Shown here: in pieces, positions 1 through 6,292 of the stretch
Layout of the letters: each line of letters starts with the position of its first letter
Numbering within the stretch: the first letter of the stretch is position 1
NCBI GenBank assembly: GCA_022712735.1
Contig: JAFLKA010000395.1
Location: 1-9,739 of the forward strand
Reading direction: 5' to 3'
Source of the DNA: Marinosulfonomonas sp.
GTDB taxonomy: Bacteria; Pseudomonadota; Alphaproteobacteria; Rhodobacterales; Rhodobacteraceae
Length of the DNA stretch: 9,739 nucleotides
The notes under the pieces: model-generated
Databases searched by the model: none
What the model was told of the DNA's origin: nothing
What the model saw: the letters and a program-made list of their open reading frames with translations, nothing else
Program-made: the position numbers and the translations under genes

Positions 1-18
1 CGCGGCGGGGCTGTTGAT

Positions 19-855
19 TTGACCACATTCGTTTTTCTATCCGTCATGGGGGCAGCGCTGCTGCACGCCATCTGGAATGCGCTGATCAAAACCGGCGGCG
101 ACAAGCTGACGGGGATGCTGATCATGACCGTGGTGCAGGGCTTCATGGGGCTGGCGATTGCCACAACCCGCGCCATGCCACAGGGCGAGGTCTGGTTCTG
201 GGTTATCGGATCGGGCCTGCTGCATTCAGCCTATAAATTCTTTCTGGCCTTTGCATACGAGCAGGGCGACCTGAGCCGCGTTTACCCGATTGCACGCGGG
301 GCAGCCCCGATGATGGTGATGGTTGTCAGCATATTGTTCCTGACCGACGTGATCAGCGGATTTGAACAGATCGGCATTGCCCTGCTGGGGCTTGGCATCT
401 TGTTGATGGCTCACGGGGTTTTCGCCAACGGCGAGTCCCGACGGCTGGTGCCGCTGGCGCTATGTTCGGCCATCGCCACCGCCGCCTATTCGCTGGTCGA
501 TGGCATGGGCGCGCGGGTGGCGGGGGATGCGGTTATGTTTGTGGCGTGGCTGTTTGTGTTTGACGCGCTCGGGTTTGTGCCCGTGGCTTACGGGTTGCGC
601 GGGCGCACGGTTTTTATCGCCAAACCACGGGCCTGGGCTTTGGGCATGGCCGCTGCCGTGGCGTCATACGGGGCCTATGCTATTGCGGTCTGGGCGATGA
701 CGGTGGCACCGATTGCGCTGGTGGCGGCGTTGCGCGAAACGTCGATATTGTTTGCGGTGTTGATTGGCTGGGTGGTGTTTGGCGAGCGGATGAACAAGGG
801 CAAGATCGCAGCCGTCGCATTGATCGTTGCGGGTGTAATTCTTACGCGTCTTTAG
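19..855 (+). CDS. DMT superfamily (EamA-type) permease
   Basis: Predicted inner-membrane transporter of the drug/metabolite (EamA) family; the substrate is unknown. The 278-residue product is almost entirely hydrophobic, with about ten membrane segments in two repeated halves. Family features include an N-terminal segment containing HAIWNALIK (about residues 16-24), the YPIARG motif near 89-94 at the end of the first half, and the C-terminal block with ALRETSILFAVLIGW and FGERM followed by a last helix. The start is a TTG at 19. It is the only start codon in frame within the window, but the frame is open to base 1, so an upstream start outside the window cannot be excluded. The gene converges on the phosphatidylcholine synthase gene, and the two stop codons lie inside each other's coding sequence (14-base overlap). 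The family call is secure; the substrate is not. Confidence 0.88.
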   Translation: MTTFVFLSVMGAALLHAIWNALIKTGGDKLTGMLIMTVVQGFMGLAIATTRAMPQGEVWFWVIGSGLLHSAYKFFLAFAYEQGDLSRVYPIARGAAPMMVMVVSILFLTDVISGFEQIGIALLGLGILLMAHGVFANGESRRLVPLALCSAIATAAYSLVDGMGARVAGDAVMFVAWLFVFDALGFVPVAYGLRGRTVFIAKPRAWALGMAAAVASYGAYAIAVWAMTVAPIALVAALRETSILFAVLIGWVVFGERMNKGKIAAVALIVAGVILTRL

Positions 856-1537
856 CGGGAATAATCTGTTGCAAGATGCCTGCGCTGATCAGGTAAATAC
901 TGGTCACAACCAGCCCCCAATGGGCCCAGCTTTCTGGATGGAAATCGACCCACGCGGCCCATCCGGCAAAGAATGTCCACCCCAGCGCCATCGGCAATGT
1001 AACGCTGCGCCAGCGTTCAGTGCGCACAGGGTGAACGAATTTTAGTGGGATGAACATGGTGATGGACAGGCCGACCACGAGGGCTAACATCAGCCAGTAA
1101 TTTGGTTCTAGCGCGAACAGGACCAGCACAACCATATTCCAGCAACCGGGGAATCCTGAAAACGAATTATCCTTTGTTTTCATACGTGTATCTGCGAAAT
1201 ATAGGGCGCTGGCAAAGATGATTACGATGATCATTATCCAGCCGGTCCAGTTGGGTAAAAGCCCCGATTTGAACAGGGCAAATGCGGGGATAAACACATA
1301 GGTCAAATAATCGATAATCAGGTCCAGCAGCTCGCCGTCGATTTGCGGCGCATAGGTTTTTACATTGTATTTTCGCGCCAATGGCCCGTCGATCCCGTCG
1401 ACGAAAAAGGCCACAACCAGCCAGAGGAACATCATATCCCATTTCTGATCCACAGCGGCCAGCATAGCCAACATGGCCAGAACCGCGCCGGTGGCGGTGA
1501 ACAAATGAACTGATATGGCGCGCAATTGTGCTGTCAT
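842..1537 (-). CDS. pcs: Phosphatidylcholine synthase (CDP-alcohol phosphatidyltransferase)
   Basis: Inner-membrane enzyme that condenses choline directly with CDP-diacylglycerol to give phosphatidylcholine and CMP, the Pcs route found in many alphaproteobacteria. The 231-residue protein has about eight membrane segments. It carries the CDP-alcohol transferase signature in its Pcs form, DGx2ARx12Gx3Dx3D: D50-G51, A54-R55, G68, D72 and D76, with a 12-residue spacer after AR in place of the usual 8. The N-terminal stretch around SVHLFTATGA is also typical of Pcs. The ATG at 1537 follows an AGGGA element at very short spacing. Upstream lies about 220 bases containing a dead xerC fragment, so the gene probably has its own promoter, although I could not pick one with confidence. 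Its 3' end overlaps the convergent permease gene by 14 bases. Confidence 0.93.
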   Translation of the reverse strand: MTAQLRAISVHLFTATGAVLAMLAMLAAVDQKWDMMFLWLVVAFFVDGIDGPLARKYNVKTYAPQIDGELLDLIIDYLTYVFIPAFALFKSGLLPNWTGWIMIIVIIFASALYFADTRMKTKDNSFSGFPGCWNMVVLVLFALEPNYWLMLALVVGLSITMFIPLKFVHPVRTERWRSVTLPMALGWTFFAGWAAWVDFHPESWAHWGLVVTSIYLISAGILQQIIPAKDA

Positions 1538-1572
1538 ATCCCTGTCATGGACGAAAATTTGAGCGGGTGCAA

Positions 1573-1587
1573 ACCCCTAACGGGGGT
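1573..1587 (-). terminator. Small GC-rich hairpin, possible terminator or pcs leader structure
   Basis: ACCCC (1573-1577) pairs perfectly with GGGGT (1583-1587) around a 5-base loop. Read on the minus strand it lies after the DMT permease gene and its xerC remnant and about 36 bases before the pcs start. It could end transcription of the DUF484-xerC-DMT operon, but only a short TTT follows the stem, so a rho-independent terminator is not well supported. A leader element of pcs is the alternative. Confidence 0.25.
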
Positions 1588-1624
1588 GGGTAATGAATTC
1601 CTTACCTTTGATTTTGATACTAAA

Positions 1625-1785
1625 ACGGGGGCCAGGGTCGGGTAGGGGCGTGAACCTCGCGTTCTGATATAACCGCTGGGTGTGGTGATTATCGGGATGG
1701 CGAACGAATGGTGTGCGGTGTGGCGGTGCAGGCAGGTCCAGTTGTATGCGGATGGTATTCATTGCCGTTTTGATAGGGCCGCGCC
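1625..1785 (-). pseudogene. Decayed 3' fragment of xerC (vestigial duplicate)
   Basis: This stretch is a degenerate copy of the 3' part of the complete xerC gene located about 1.1 kb away on the same strand. Aligning 1697-1765 with 2797-2873 by eye gives 60 identical bases out of 69, with gaps of 1 and 7 bases that destroy the frame. In protein terms the remnant reads AMNTIRIQLDLPA where XerC has AMEATRMQLGLPA. Weaker similarity extends upstream to about 1785 and downstream to about 1625, where the copy also lacks roughly 60 bases corresponding to the SAGGDLRAIQELLGHAS region of XerC. All nine mismatches in the core change a G or C of xerC to A or T, as expected for DNA no longer under selection. 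The catalytic HxxR and Tyr regions are broken, so no recombinase can be made. The stop codon of the neighbouring DMT gene (1759-1761) lies inside the fragment. Confidence 0.82.
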
Positions 1786-2643
1786 CGAGATCAGAATGAC
1801 CGCAATCCCGACGACTGAAAGGGTGTTTGTGGTTGTGCCCCACAACATAAAGGCCCAGAGGCTTGCGAAAATCAGAAACGAGTATTCGATTACCGCGACG
1901 TAAGATGGCGTGCCGATCCGGTAGGCTTGTGAAATGCAGCTTACCGCGATGACCGCACCGACCGCCTGAAACAGGGTCAACCAGAGGAAGCGGCCTGTTG
2001 GGGCTACCCAGCCCCGGGTTAAGAAGGTCTGGTCATCGGACGGGAAGACGGTGAAATAGATCAGCAGCACAAGGCTGATCAAGCCGATGGTCAGGAATAT
2101 GCCAATGGTCAGGGTGATCGGGCTTTCCTTGGCGCAAGTGTGCGGTGTGAGCAACATCCCCAGCCCATAGAACACCCCTGCGGCCAGCGGCAATAGCGAG
2201 AGTTTGGACAGGGCTTGCAGGTCAGGTTGCAAAAGCAGCAACACGCCAGCAAATCCGGCAAGGATCGCCATGAGCTGGAACAGTGTAATACGGGCCGCGA
2301 ACAACAGGGCGGAAAATAGCAGCACCCAGATCGGGGCGCTGAACAGGCCGGCAGCTGCCTGTGCGACCGGCAAAACACCAAGGGCGGCGAAATAGATTAG
2401 AAGTCCTGTAGATACAGTCAGGCTGCGCAGGGCCAGTCTCCCCCAGTTAACCGGTCGCAAGCTATGCGAGGCCATCATCCCCATGACCAGCAGCAACGGG
2501 ATCGCTAGTAGGGTGCGCACGACCTGAAATTGCCATATCCCGGCTTCCTTTGAGACGCTGAAAACGAAATTGTCGATGAAGCTGAGGACTGCCGAGGCAA
2601 ACAAGGCCAATAGAGCGGCGCGGGCATTCGGATTGGCGAACAT
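1759..2643 (-). CDS. DMT superfamily (EamA-type) permease, between xerC and its remnant
   Basis: Second predicted inner-membrane transporter of the EamA family, 294 residues with about ten hydrophobic helices; the substrate is unknown. It is not a close copy of the permease at the left edge. Typical features are the first-half stretch YFAALGVLPVAQAAAGLFSA (about residues 84-103) and a second EamA half ending near residue 290. The ATG at 2643 is preceded by an AAGG element at good spacing and lies only 11 bases after the xerC stop, so the gene is probably co-transcribed with DUF484 and xerC. The last roughly nine codons, ending SKRQ-stop, lie in DNA homologous to xerC but read in another frame. 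Its natural C-terminus may therefore have been replaced when the gene arrived. Transporters of this group include exporters and vitamin or nucleoside-derivative importers, and nothing here decides between them. Confidence 0.85.
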   Translation of the reverse strand: MFANPNARAALLALFASAVLSFIDNFVFSVSKEAGIWQFQVVRTLLAIPLLLVMGMMASHSLRPVNWGRLALRSLTVSTGLLIYFAALGVLPVAQAAAGLFSAPIWVLLFSALLFAARITLFQLMAILAGFAGVLLLLQPDLQALSKLSLLPLAAGVFYGLGMLLTPHTCAKESPITLTIGIFLTIGLISLVLLIYFTVFPSDDQTFLTRGWVAPTGRFLWLTLFQAVGAVIAVSCISQAYRIGTPSYVAVIEYSFLIFASLWAFMLWGTTTNTLSVVGIAVILISGAALSKRQ

Positions 2644-2654
2644 GTGGCGTTACC

Positions 2655-3581
2655 TTATGCCCGTGGATGGGTCTTGTCATAGACTTCCATCAGCCGCGCG
2701 GTATCGACCGAGGTATAAGCCTGCGTGGTCGACAGCGAAGCGTGGCCTAGCAGTTCCTGAATGGCACGCAGATCACCACCCGCACTTAGCAAGTGAGTGG
2801 CGAACGAATGGCGCATCGCGTGCGGTGTGGCGGTGGCGGGCAGGCCCAGTTGCATGCGGGTGGCCTCCATTGCTTTTTGGATGGCGCGGGGCCGCAGGGG
2901 GCCGCCGCGCACGGCGCGAAACAACGGGGCGGTGGGGTCCAACGGGTGGGGGCAGATGCGTAAATAGCGGGCGACGGCGGTGCGGGCGGCGTCAATCACC
3001 GGCACGATGCGGGTCTTGTTGCCCTTGCCGGTGATGCGCAGCACGTCGGGCAGGGGGACGTCGGCACCGATTAGGGACAATGCCTCGGATATCCGCAAAC
3101 CGCAGCCATAAAGCAGGGTGATCACGGCGGCGTCGCGGGCGGCGACCCATTCGTTTGCCGACTGGAATTCGACGGTTTCGATCATCGCGCGGGCGGCGTC
3201 TTCGGCCAGCGGGCGCGGCAGTTTTTTCTGGAAGCGGGGCGAGCGGGCGGACAGGACGACCGTGGCGTCAAACCCGTCGCGTTCGGACAACCAGCGATAA
3301 AAGGATTTCACGGCAGACAGGGATCGCGCCAAGGATCGCGCCGAAACCCCGCGCCCGCGCTCGTGCGCCATCCATGCGCGGATGTCGGTGACTTTGACCT
3401 GTTTAAGGGGCGCAAGACCGGTGGCGTCGCCAAAATGTCCGGTGATGAAGGCAAGGTAGCCGAGCAGATCGGTGCGATAGGCCTCGATCGTATTATCGGC
3501 GGCGTTGTTCAGGGCTTTGATTGTGGTCAGCCATTCCTCGAGCGTATCAGTAGCCGCAGGAGATATGGCGCACAGGTTCAT
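2655..3581 (-). CDS. xerC: Tyrosine recombinase XerC
   Basis: Site-specific tyrosine recombinase that acts with XerD at the dif site to resolve chromosome dimers before cell division. The 308-residue protein has an N-terminal SAM-like DNA-binding domain (about 10-100), including the pattern TIEAYRTDL and the SLSAVKSFYRWL helix. The C-terminal catalytic domain (about 125-305) carries the full active-site set: R163 in GLRISEAL, K186 in GKGNKTR, H254 and R257 in HAMRH, H280 in LLGHASLS and the nucleophile Y289. The length is normal for XerC. The ATG overlaps the DUF484 stop by four bases (ATGA), implying translational coupling. The DUF484-xerC pairing favours a housekeeping Xer protein over a mobile-element integrase. 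A decayed copy of the 3' part of this gene lies beyond the adjacent DMT gene. Confidence 0.95.
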   Translation of the reverse strand: MNLCAISPAATDTLEEWLTTIKALNNAADNTIEAYRTDLLGYLAFITGHFGDATGLAPLKQVKVTDIRAWMAHERGRGVSARSLARSLSAVKSFYRWLSERDGFDATVVLSARSPRFQKKLPRPLAEDAARAMIETVEFQSANEWVAARDAAVITLLYGCGLRISEALSLIGADVPLPDVLRITGKGNKTRIVPVIDAARTAVARYLRICPHPLDPTAPLFRAVRGGPLRPRAIQKAMEATRMQLGLPATATPHAMRHSFATHLLSAGGDLRAIQELLGHASLSTTQAYTSVDTARLMEVYDKTHPRA

Positions 3582-4285
3582 GACAACCAGCGACGCATGG
3601 CCCGTTCAAATACACCGGCAAAAAAGGCTAGCAAATCAGTGCCCTGGTTGGGTTTGAAATGATGCGGGTCCTCAGAACCCATCACCAGCATACCGGGCAA
3701 ACGACCATTGCCAAAATCGAGCTTCAGAGCGGCCTCGGAACGGATCCAGTCAAAGGCTTCGCCATAGATAACGTCGGTCTCGGGTTTGATCTGGCGCAGG
3801 GTCACTTGGCGCGAGGTGCTGCGTTTGCCGTTTGTTAGATAGCTTTCGATAAAACCGGGTTCGGCGACGTTCAACACATCGCCAAGACGTTTTACCGCTG
3901 GGTCATTTTCGTTTTGCACGGATTCCAGCACCAGACGGACACAATCGACGCCCAGAATATCGGCAACTTCGCCGTTCAGATCACGCAGGAAATTTTCAAA
4001 CTCGGCGGGGTCGAGCATCCGTAGGATGGCGCGGTGTACCTGATTGGTGCCCGCCAGATTTTCGTAAGCGGCGGCTATGACAGAGCGGTGGGTATCCTCA
4101 AGCCGGTCCAGACGCGCCTCGAGCCGTTCCATGGCGATACCGCGTAAGTCTATGATATTGCTGCCCATTTGGGCCTCATTGGCTGATACAAGCGCACGCA
4201 TCAGGTCTTTGTCTTCCAGAATAACATCCGGATCTGCGATCAGCTTGTCACGCAGCTGTTCCAACTGTTGTGCGGTGTTTGTCAT
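3578..4285 (-). CDS. DUF484 family protein
   Basis: Cytosolic protein of the DUF484 family, whose C-terminal part is GAF-like. The family is commonly encoded beside xerC, and its biochemical role is not established. I place the start at the ATG at 4285, giving 235 residues beginning MTNTAQQLEQLRDKL. It follows an AAGG element at suitable spacing, and the typical DUF484 opening (LIADPDVILEDKDLM) comes soon after. The frame also has an ATG at 4348, but that lacks a ribosome-binding site and coincides with a likely -35 element, so it is probably untranscribed. The N-terminal third is helical and rich in Glu, Arg and Leu; the remainder includes DVDCVRLVLE-like sequence and GMLVMGSED near the C-terminus. 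It is the first gene of the DUF484-xerC-DMT operon. Confidence 0.88.
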   Translation of the reverse strand: MTNTAQQLEQLRDKLIADPDVILEDKDLMRALVSANEAQMGSNIIDLRGIAMERLEARLDRLEDTHRSVIAAAYENLAGTNQVHRAILRMLDPAEFENFLRDLNGEVADILGVDCVRLVLESVQNENDPAVKRLGDVLNVAEPGFIESYLTNGKRSTSRQVTLRQIKPETDVIYGEAFDWIRSEAALKLDFGNGRLPGMLVMGSEDPHHFKPNQGTDLLAFFAGVFERAMRRWLS

Positions 4286-4318
4286 GCCTGCCTTACCATA
4301 TTTGCCTTGGTTTTCCGT

Positions 4319-4348
4319 ACTATAGACCGATTTATTCAGGTAAGTCAT
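4319..4348 (-). promoter_or_regulatory. Candidate sigma-70-type promoter of the DUF484-xerC-DMT operon
   Basis: On the minus strand, ATGACT (4343-4348, 4 of 6 matches to the -35 consensus) and TATAGT (4319-4324, 5 of 6 to the -10 consensus) are separated by 18 bases. Transcription would begin near 4312, giving a leader of about 26 bases to the ATG at 4285. This placement supports 4285 as the DUF484 start rather than the ATG at 4348. Confidence 0.5.
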
Positions 4349-4439
4349 GGGGTTTTTCGGCGGCGGGGCGTGCAGATCGGCAAGCGTGTTTTGGGGACAA
4401 CAGAAACGGGCGGCTGAGGTGCGGATTTGAGGGATATGA

Positions 4440-4461
4440 ATTGCATATGAATCGCATATGA
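4440..4461. repeat. Two tandem 11-base repeats, AT(T/C)GCATATGA
   Basis: ATTGCATATGA (4440-4450) is followed directly by ATCGCATATGA (4451-4461), with one difference. A partial third unit, GGATATGA, lies immediately before them. Each full unit contains the palindrome CATATG, and the 11-base period is about one helical turn. The array sits roughly 90 bases upstream of the candidate DUF484 promoter, at the edge of the gene-poor stretch. It could be an operator, but nothing shows which protein would bind it. Confidence 0.45.
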
Positions 4462-4552
4462 CAAAATGCGCGTTAGGGATTTAAGTCGATTGTGGTGGAT
4501 GGCGGCTGTGAGCCCAAAGTGCTGGACGCTGCGCGCTCCTCAGATGGCGGCA

Positions 4553-4579
4553 ATGCGCAGATAGTGACCTTTGCAAAGT
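4553..4579. repeat. Interspersed repeat, left copy
   Basis: This 27-base core begins ATGCGCAGATAGTGA and ends TTTGCAAAGT. It recurs at 5977-6003 with one mismatch in the same orientation. Weaker similarity extends left (to about 4525) and right through an A/GCGGCC-type stretch. The right end of the core contains the 10-base palindrome CTTTGCAAAG. I see no coding capacity or flanking target duplication. Confidence 0.75.
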
Positions 4580-5013
4580 TACGTGGACGGCCCTGAGCTG
4601 CCTTTCACGTACACTACCGTCGCCGCAGCGCAGCTTCCCTAGACCAGCCGTTCGCCGATCCTGCAGCATTTTGGTTGGCCAAATTGCGGGACTTTCCGGA
4701 CCTTCTCTGTAGCTGACACAACCGGAGCGAACGGCCAATATCAGCTGTGTCTCACTAGGCAGATCTAGTTGATTCAGCATCATATTGGCCGCCGTGATCC
4801 GTCCAACTCGACCATGGGTTTATTGCGTTACAGAAGTTAAATTCGGTTCGGATGGCGCACCTGGGTCTTCACTAGTGTTTCCCACAGGTCTAAGTTCTAT
4901 CTGGAATAGTCTAGGAATTCCGTTTACGGTATTTTCGTTGGAATGTAATACGAAAGCGCGCGTTATAGTAATATTCTATCTGCGTCATATTCCAGTATTA
5001 AAAATTTGAACGC
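4580..5013. other. Gene-free stretch before the sulfotransferase remnant
   Basis: No convincing gene is visible here on either strand. The left part (to about 4745) is GC-richer and continues from the interspersed repeat. The right part (about 4800-5013) is clearly more AT-rich than the surrounding genes. A TATAGT element at 4964-4969 could serve as a -10 box for the sulfotransferase gene, but no well-spaced -35 accompanies it. The minus-strand open frame at 4481-4783 has no recognisable domain and lies over the repeat, so I do not call it a gene. Confidence 0.5.
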
Positions 5014-5028
5014 GGAAAGGAAGTTATT

Positions 5029-5780
5029 TTGGGTATTACGAGAATAATTCGCCGTGGTTTGCGGGGCCTGAGCGAAAAAAATGCATTCCCAGCTGGCTCG
5101 GTGCATTTTTTGCATGTCGGCAAAGCTGCAGGCACACAGGTTAAACATGTGATTGAGCAGGTCAATCGACCGCGACTGGCCGGAAAGCTGGTGAAACATG
5201 ACCATAGGATAGGTCTGGCTGATCTGCCGCATGATGACGACTATTTCTTCTCGACACGGGATCCAGTAACACGTTTCAAATCTGGTTTTATTCGAGGCTA
5301 CGAAAAGGCCAGCCGCGGATTTATTCCGAATGGTCTGAGCACGAGAGACTGGCCTTTGAGCAGTTCCCTCATGCTAACGATCTAGCTGAATCACTTTTTC
5401 TGACTGGCCAAAAGGGACGGAACGCCACTGCGGCTATTCGATCAATAGGGCACTGCTCTCGAAATCTCGTCGATTGGTTTAAGTTCTGCGGGAACCTTTT
5501 CGAACTTCGTCCGCCAATTTGGATTATTCGACAAGAGAATTTTTCGGCTGATCTCGGCATATTACTCAAACGCATTGGCCACGACGGCCCAGTGGATCTG
5601 GCCACAGGCGAAACCGCCTCTCACGCGAACGATTATGACGAGATCCCGAACCTCAGCGACACTGCTAAGACAAACCTGCGCCGCTGGTATGTGCAGGACT
5701 ACGAGTTTCTAGAAATGTGTGAGACTTGGATGGACGAGAACATCGACAACGCGTCACTCTCAAGCCCGACGCAAGGCTGA
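5029..5780 (+). pseudogene. Sulfotransferase family 2-like gene with a single-base frameshift
   Basis: Encodes a PAPS-dependent sulfotransferase of the Sulfotransfer_2-like group, which transfers sulfate to carbohydrates or other acceptors. The TTG start at 5029 follows a strong AAAGGAAG ribosome-binding site. The first frame has the 5'-phosphosulfate loop FLHVGKAAGT (residues 27-36) and the 3'-phosphate loop RDPVTRFKSGF (77-87). It then leaves the family pattern and stops at 5385. The adjoining frame continues it exactly, reading FYSRLRKGQPR and then YSEWSEHERLAFEQF, and stays open to the TGA at 5778-5780. Adding one T to the four-T run at 5286-5289 joins both parts into a protein of about 250 residues, a normal length for the family. 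The gene lies alone between two copies of an interspersed repeat, and its upstream DNA is AT-rich, suggesting transfer. A sequencing error or programmed slippage in the T-run are alternatives to true inactivation. Confidence 0.85.
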
Positions 5781-5976
5781 CCGGTTCCGACTAAGGGGTA
5801 ATGTTCCAGCAATGAAGACACTGAATTTGGATGCAATCCTAACGGTAGCAAAATCCGCAACCCAGTCGTTTGTGACCATCGCAGCGAATGACTGGAATCT
5901 GCCCGTTCTGTCGATGCGGCATATCCGCTTTGGGGTTGGGAGCCGCCGTTTGCTGTGGCATGCACCAACGGCAGAA
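5781..5976. other. Repeat-like non-coding stretch after the sulfotransferase
   Basis: No convincing gene is visible. A + strand frame from the ATG at 5812 runs about 58 codons to a TAG at 5986, but its end lies inside the right copy of the interspersed repeat, and its Trp- and Arg-rich sequence matches no family I recognise. The sequence has the patchy composition of a degenerate interspersed repeat. Confidence 0.45.
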
Positions 5977-6003
5977 ATGCGCAGATAGTGAACTTTGCAA
6001 AGT
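5977..6003. repeat. Interspersed repeat, right copy
   Basis: Direct repeat of 4553-4579, with 26 of 27 bases identical. In this copy the right end forms a perfect 12-base palindrome, ACTTTGCAAAGT (5992-6003). Similarity outside the core is weaker but visible on both sides. Together the two copies bracket the broken sulfotransferase gene and about 1.4 kb of DNA. Confidence 0.75.
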
Positions 6004-6280
6004 GAGGGGAGCGGCCAAATCCGCCCTCCGCCTCCTAGTCGAGCACTGCAGTGCTACTTTCGAAGAGCAGACCTTCGATATTTGCTGAAGCCTACTCTTG
6101 CACGACACGTCAGCTATGTGTGGGCATACTTAACGTTCACGTCAGACATCACGCGCGTTTTCGATAATATTGTGGCTGGTGTTTGCATACAAGATGTAGC
6201 ATCTATTCGAAATCGATTGAGATTCTAACGGGGTCTCATAATTCTAAGTAGTTTCCCTACGGCGAGTTCGTCGCAGGCGT
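6004..6280. other. Gene-free stretch upstream of the metal-uptake operon
   Basis: No convincing gene is visible. The right end (about 6215-6280) should contain the promoter of the downstream operon. It holds two ATTCTAA heptamers in the same orientation (6222-6228 and 6241-6247, 19 bases apart) and a short TGAGA...TCTCA inverted repeat. I could not identify a -35/-10 pair with normal spacing. Confidence 0.4.
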
Positions 6281-6292
6281 AAAGGCGCAAAC

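Noticed and set aside
1577..1843. Minus-strand 88-codon open frame through the xerC remnant
   Set aside because: It is open by chance. XerC similarity is confined to one part, and the active-site regions are deleted or shifted.
4481..4783. Minus-strand open frame of 100 codons
   Set aside because: It covers the left interspersed repeat, is rich in Arg, Ser and His like a non-coding frame, has no domain I recognise and shares only the repeat-encoded stretch with the frame over the right repeat copy.
5839..6108. Minus-strand open frame of 89 codons over the right repeat
   Set aside because: It shares an SLSAH-type stretch with the frame over the left repeat, but this is explained by the nucleotide repeat itself. 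Composition is not protein-like and no ribosome-binding site is evident.
5995..6228. Plus-strand open frame of 77 codons
   Set aside because: It starts in repeat DNA, has no recognisable family and no convincing ribosome-binding site.
6217..6242. TTGAGA and CATAAT as a promoter for the metal-uptake operon
   Set aside because: The hexamers resemble the consensus, but the spacer is only 14 bases, too short for a normal sigma-70 promoter.
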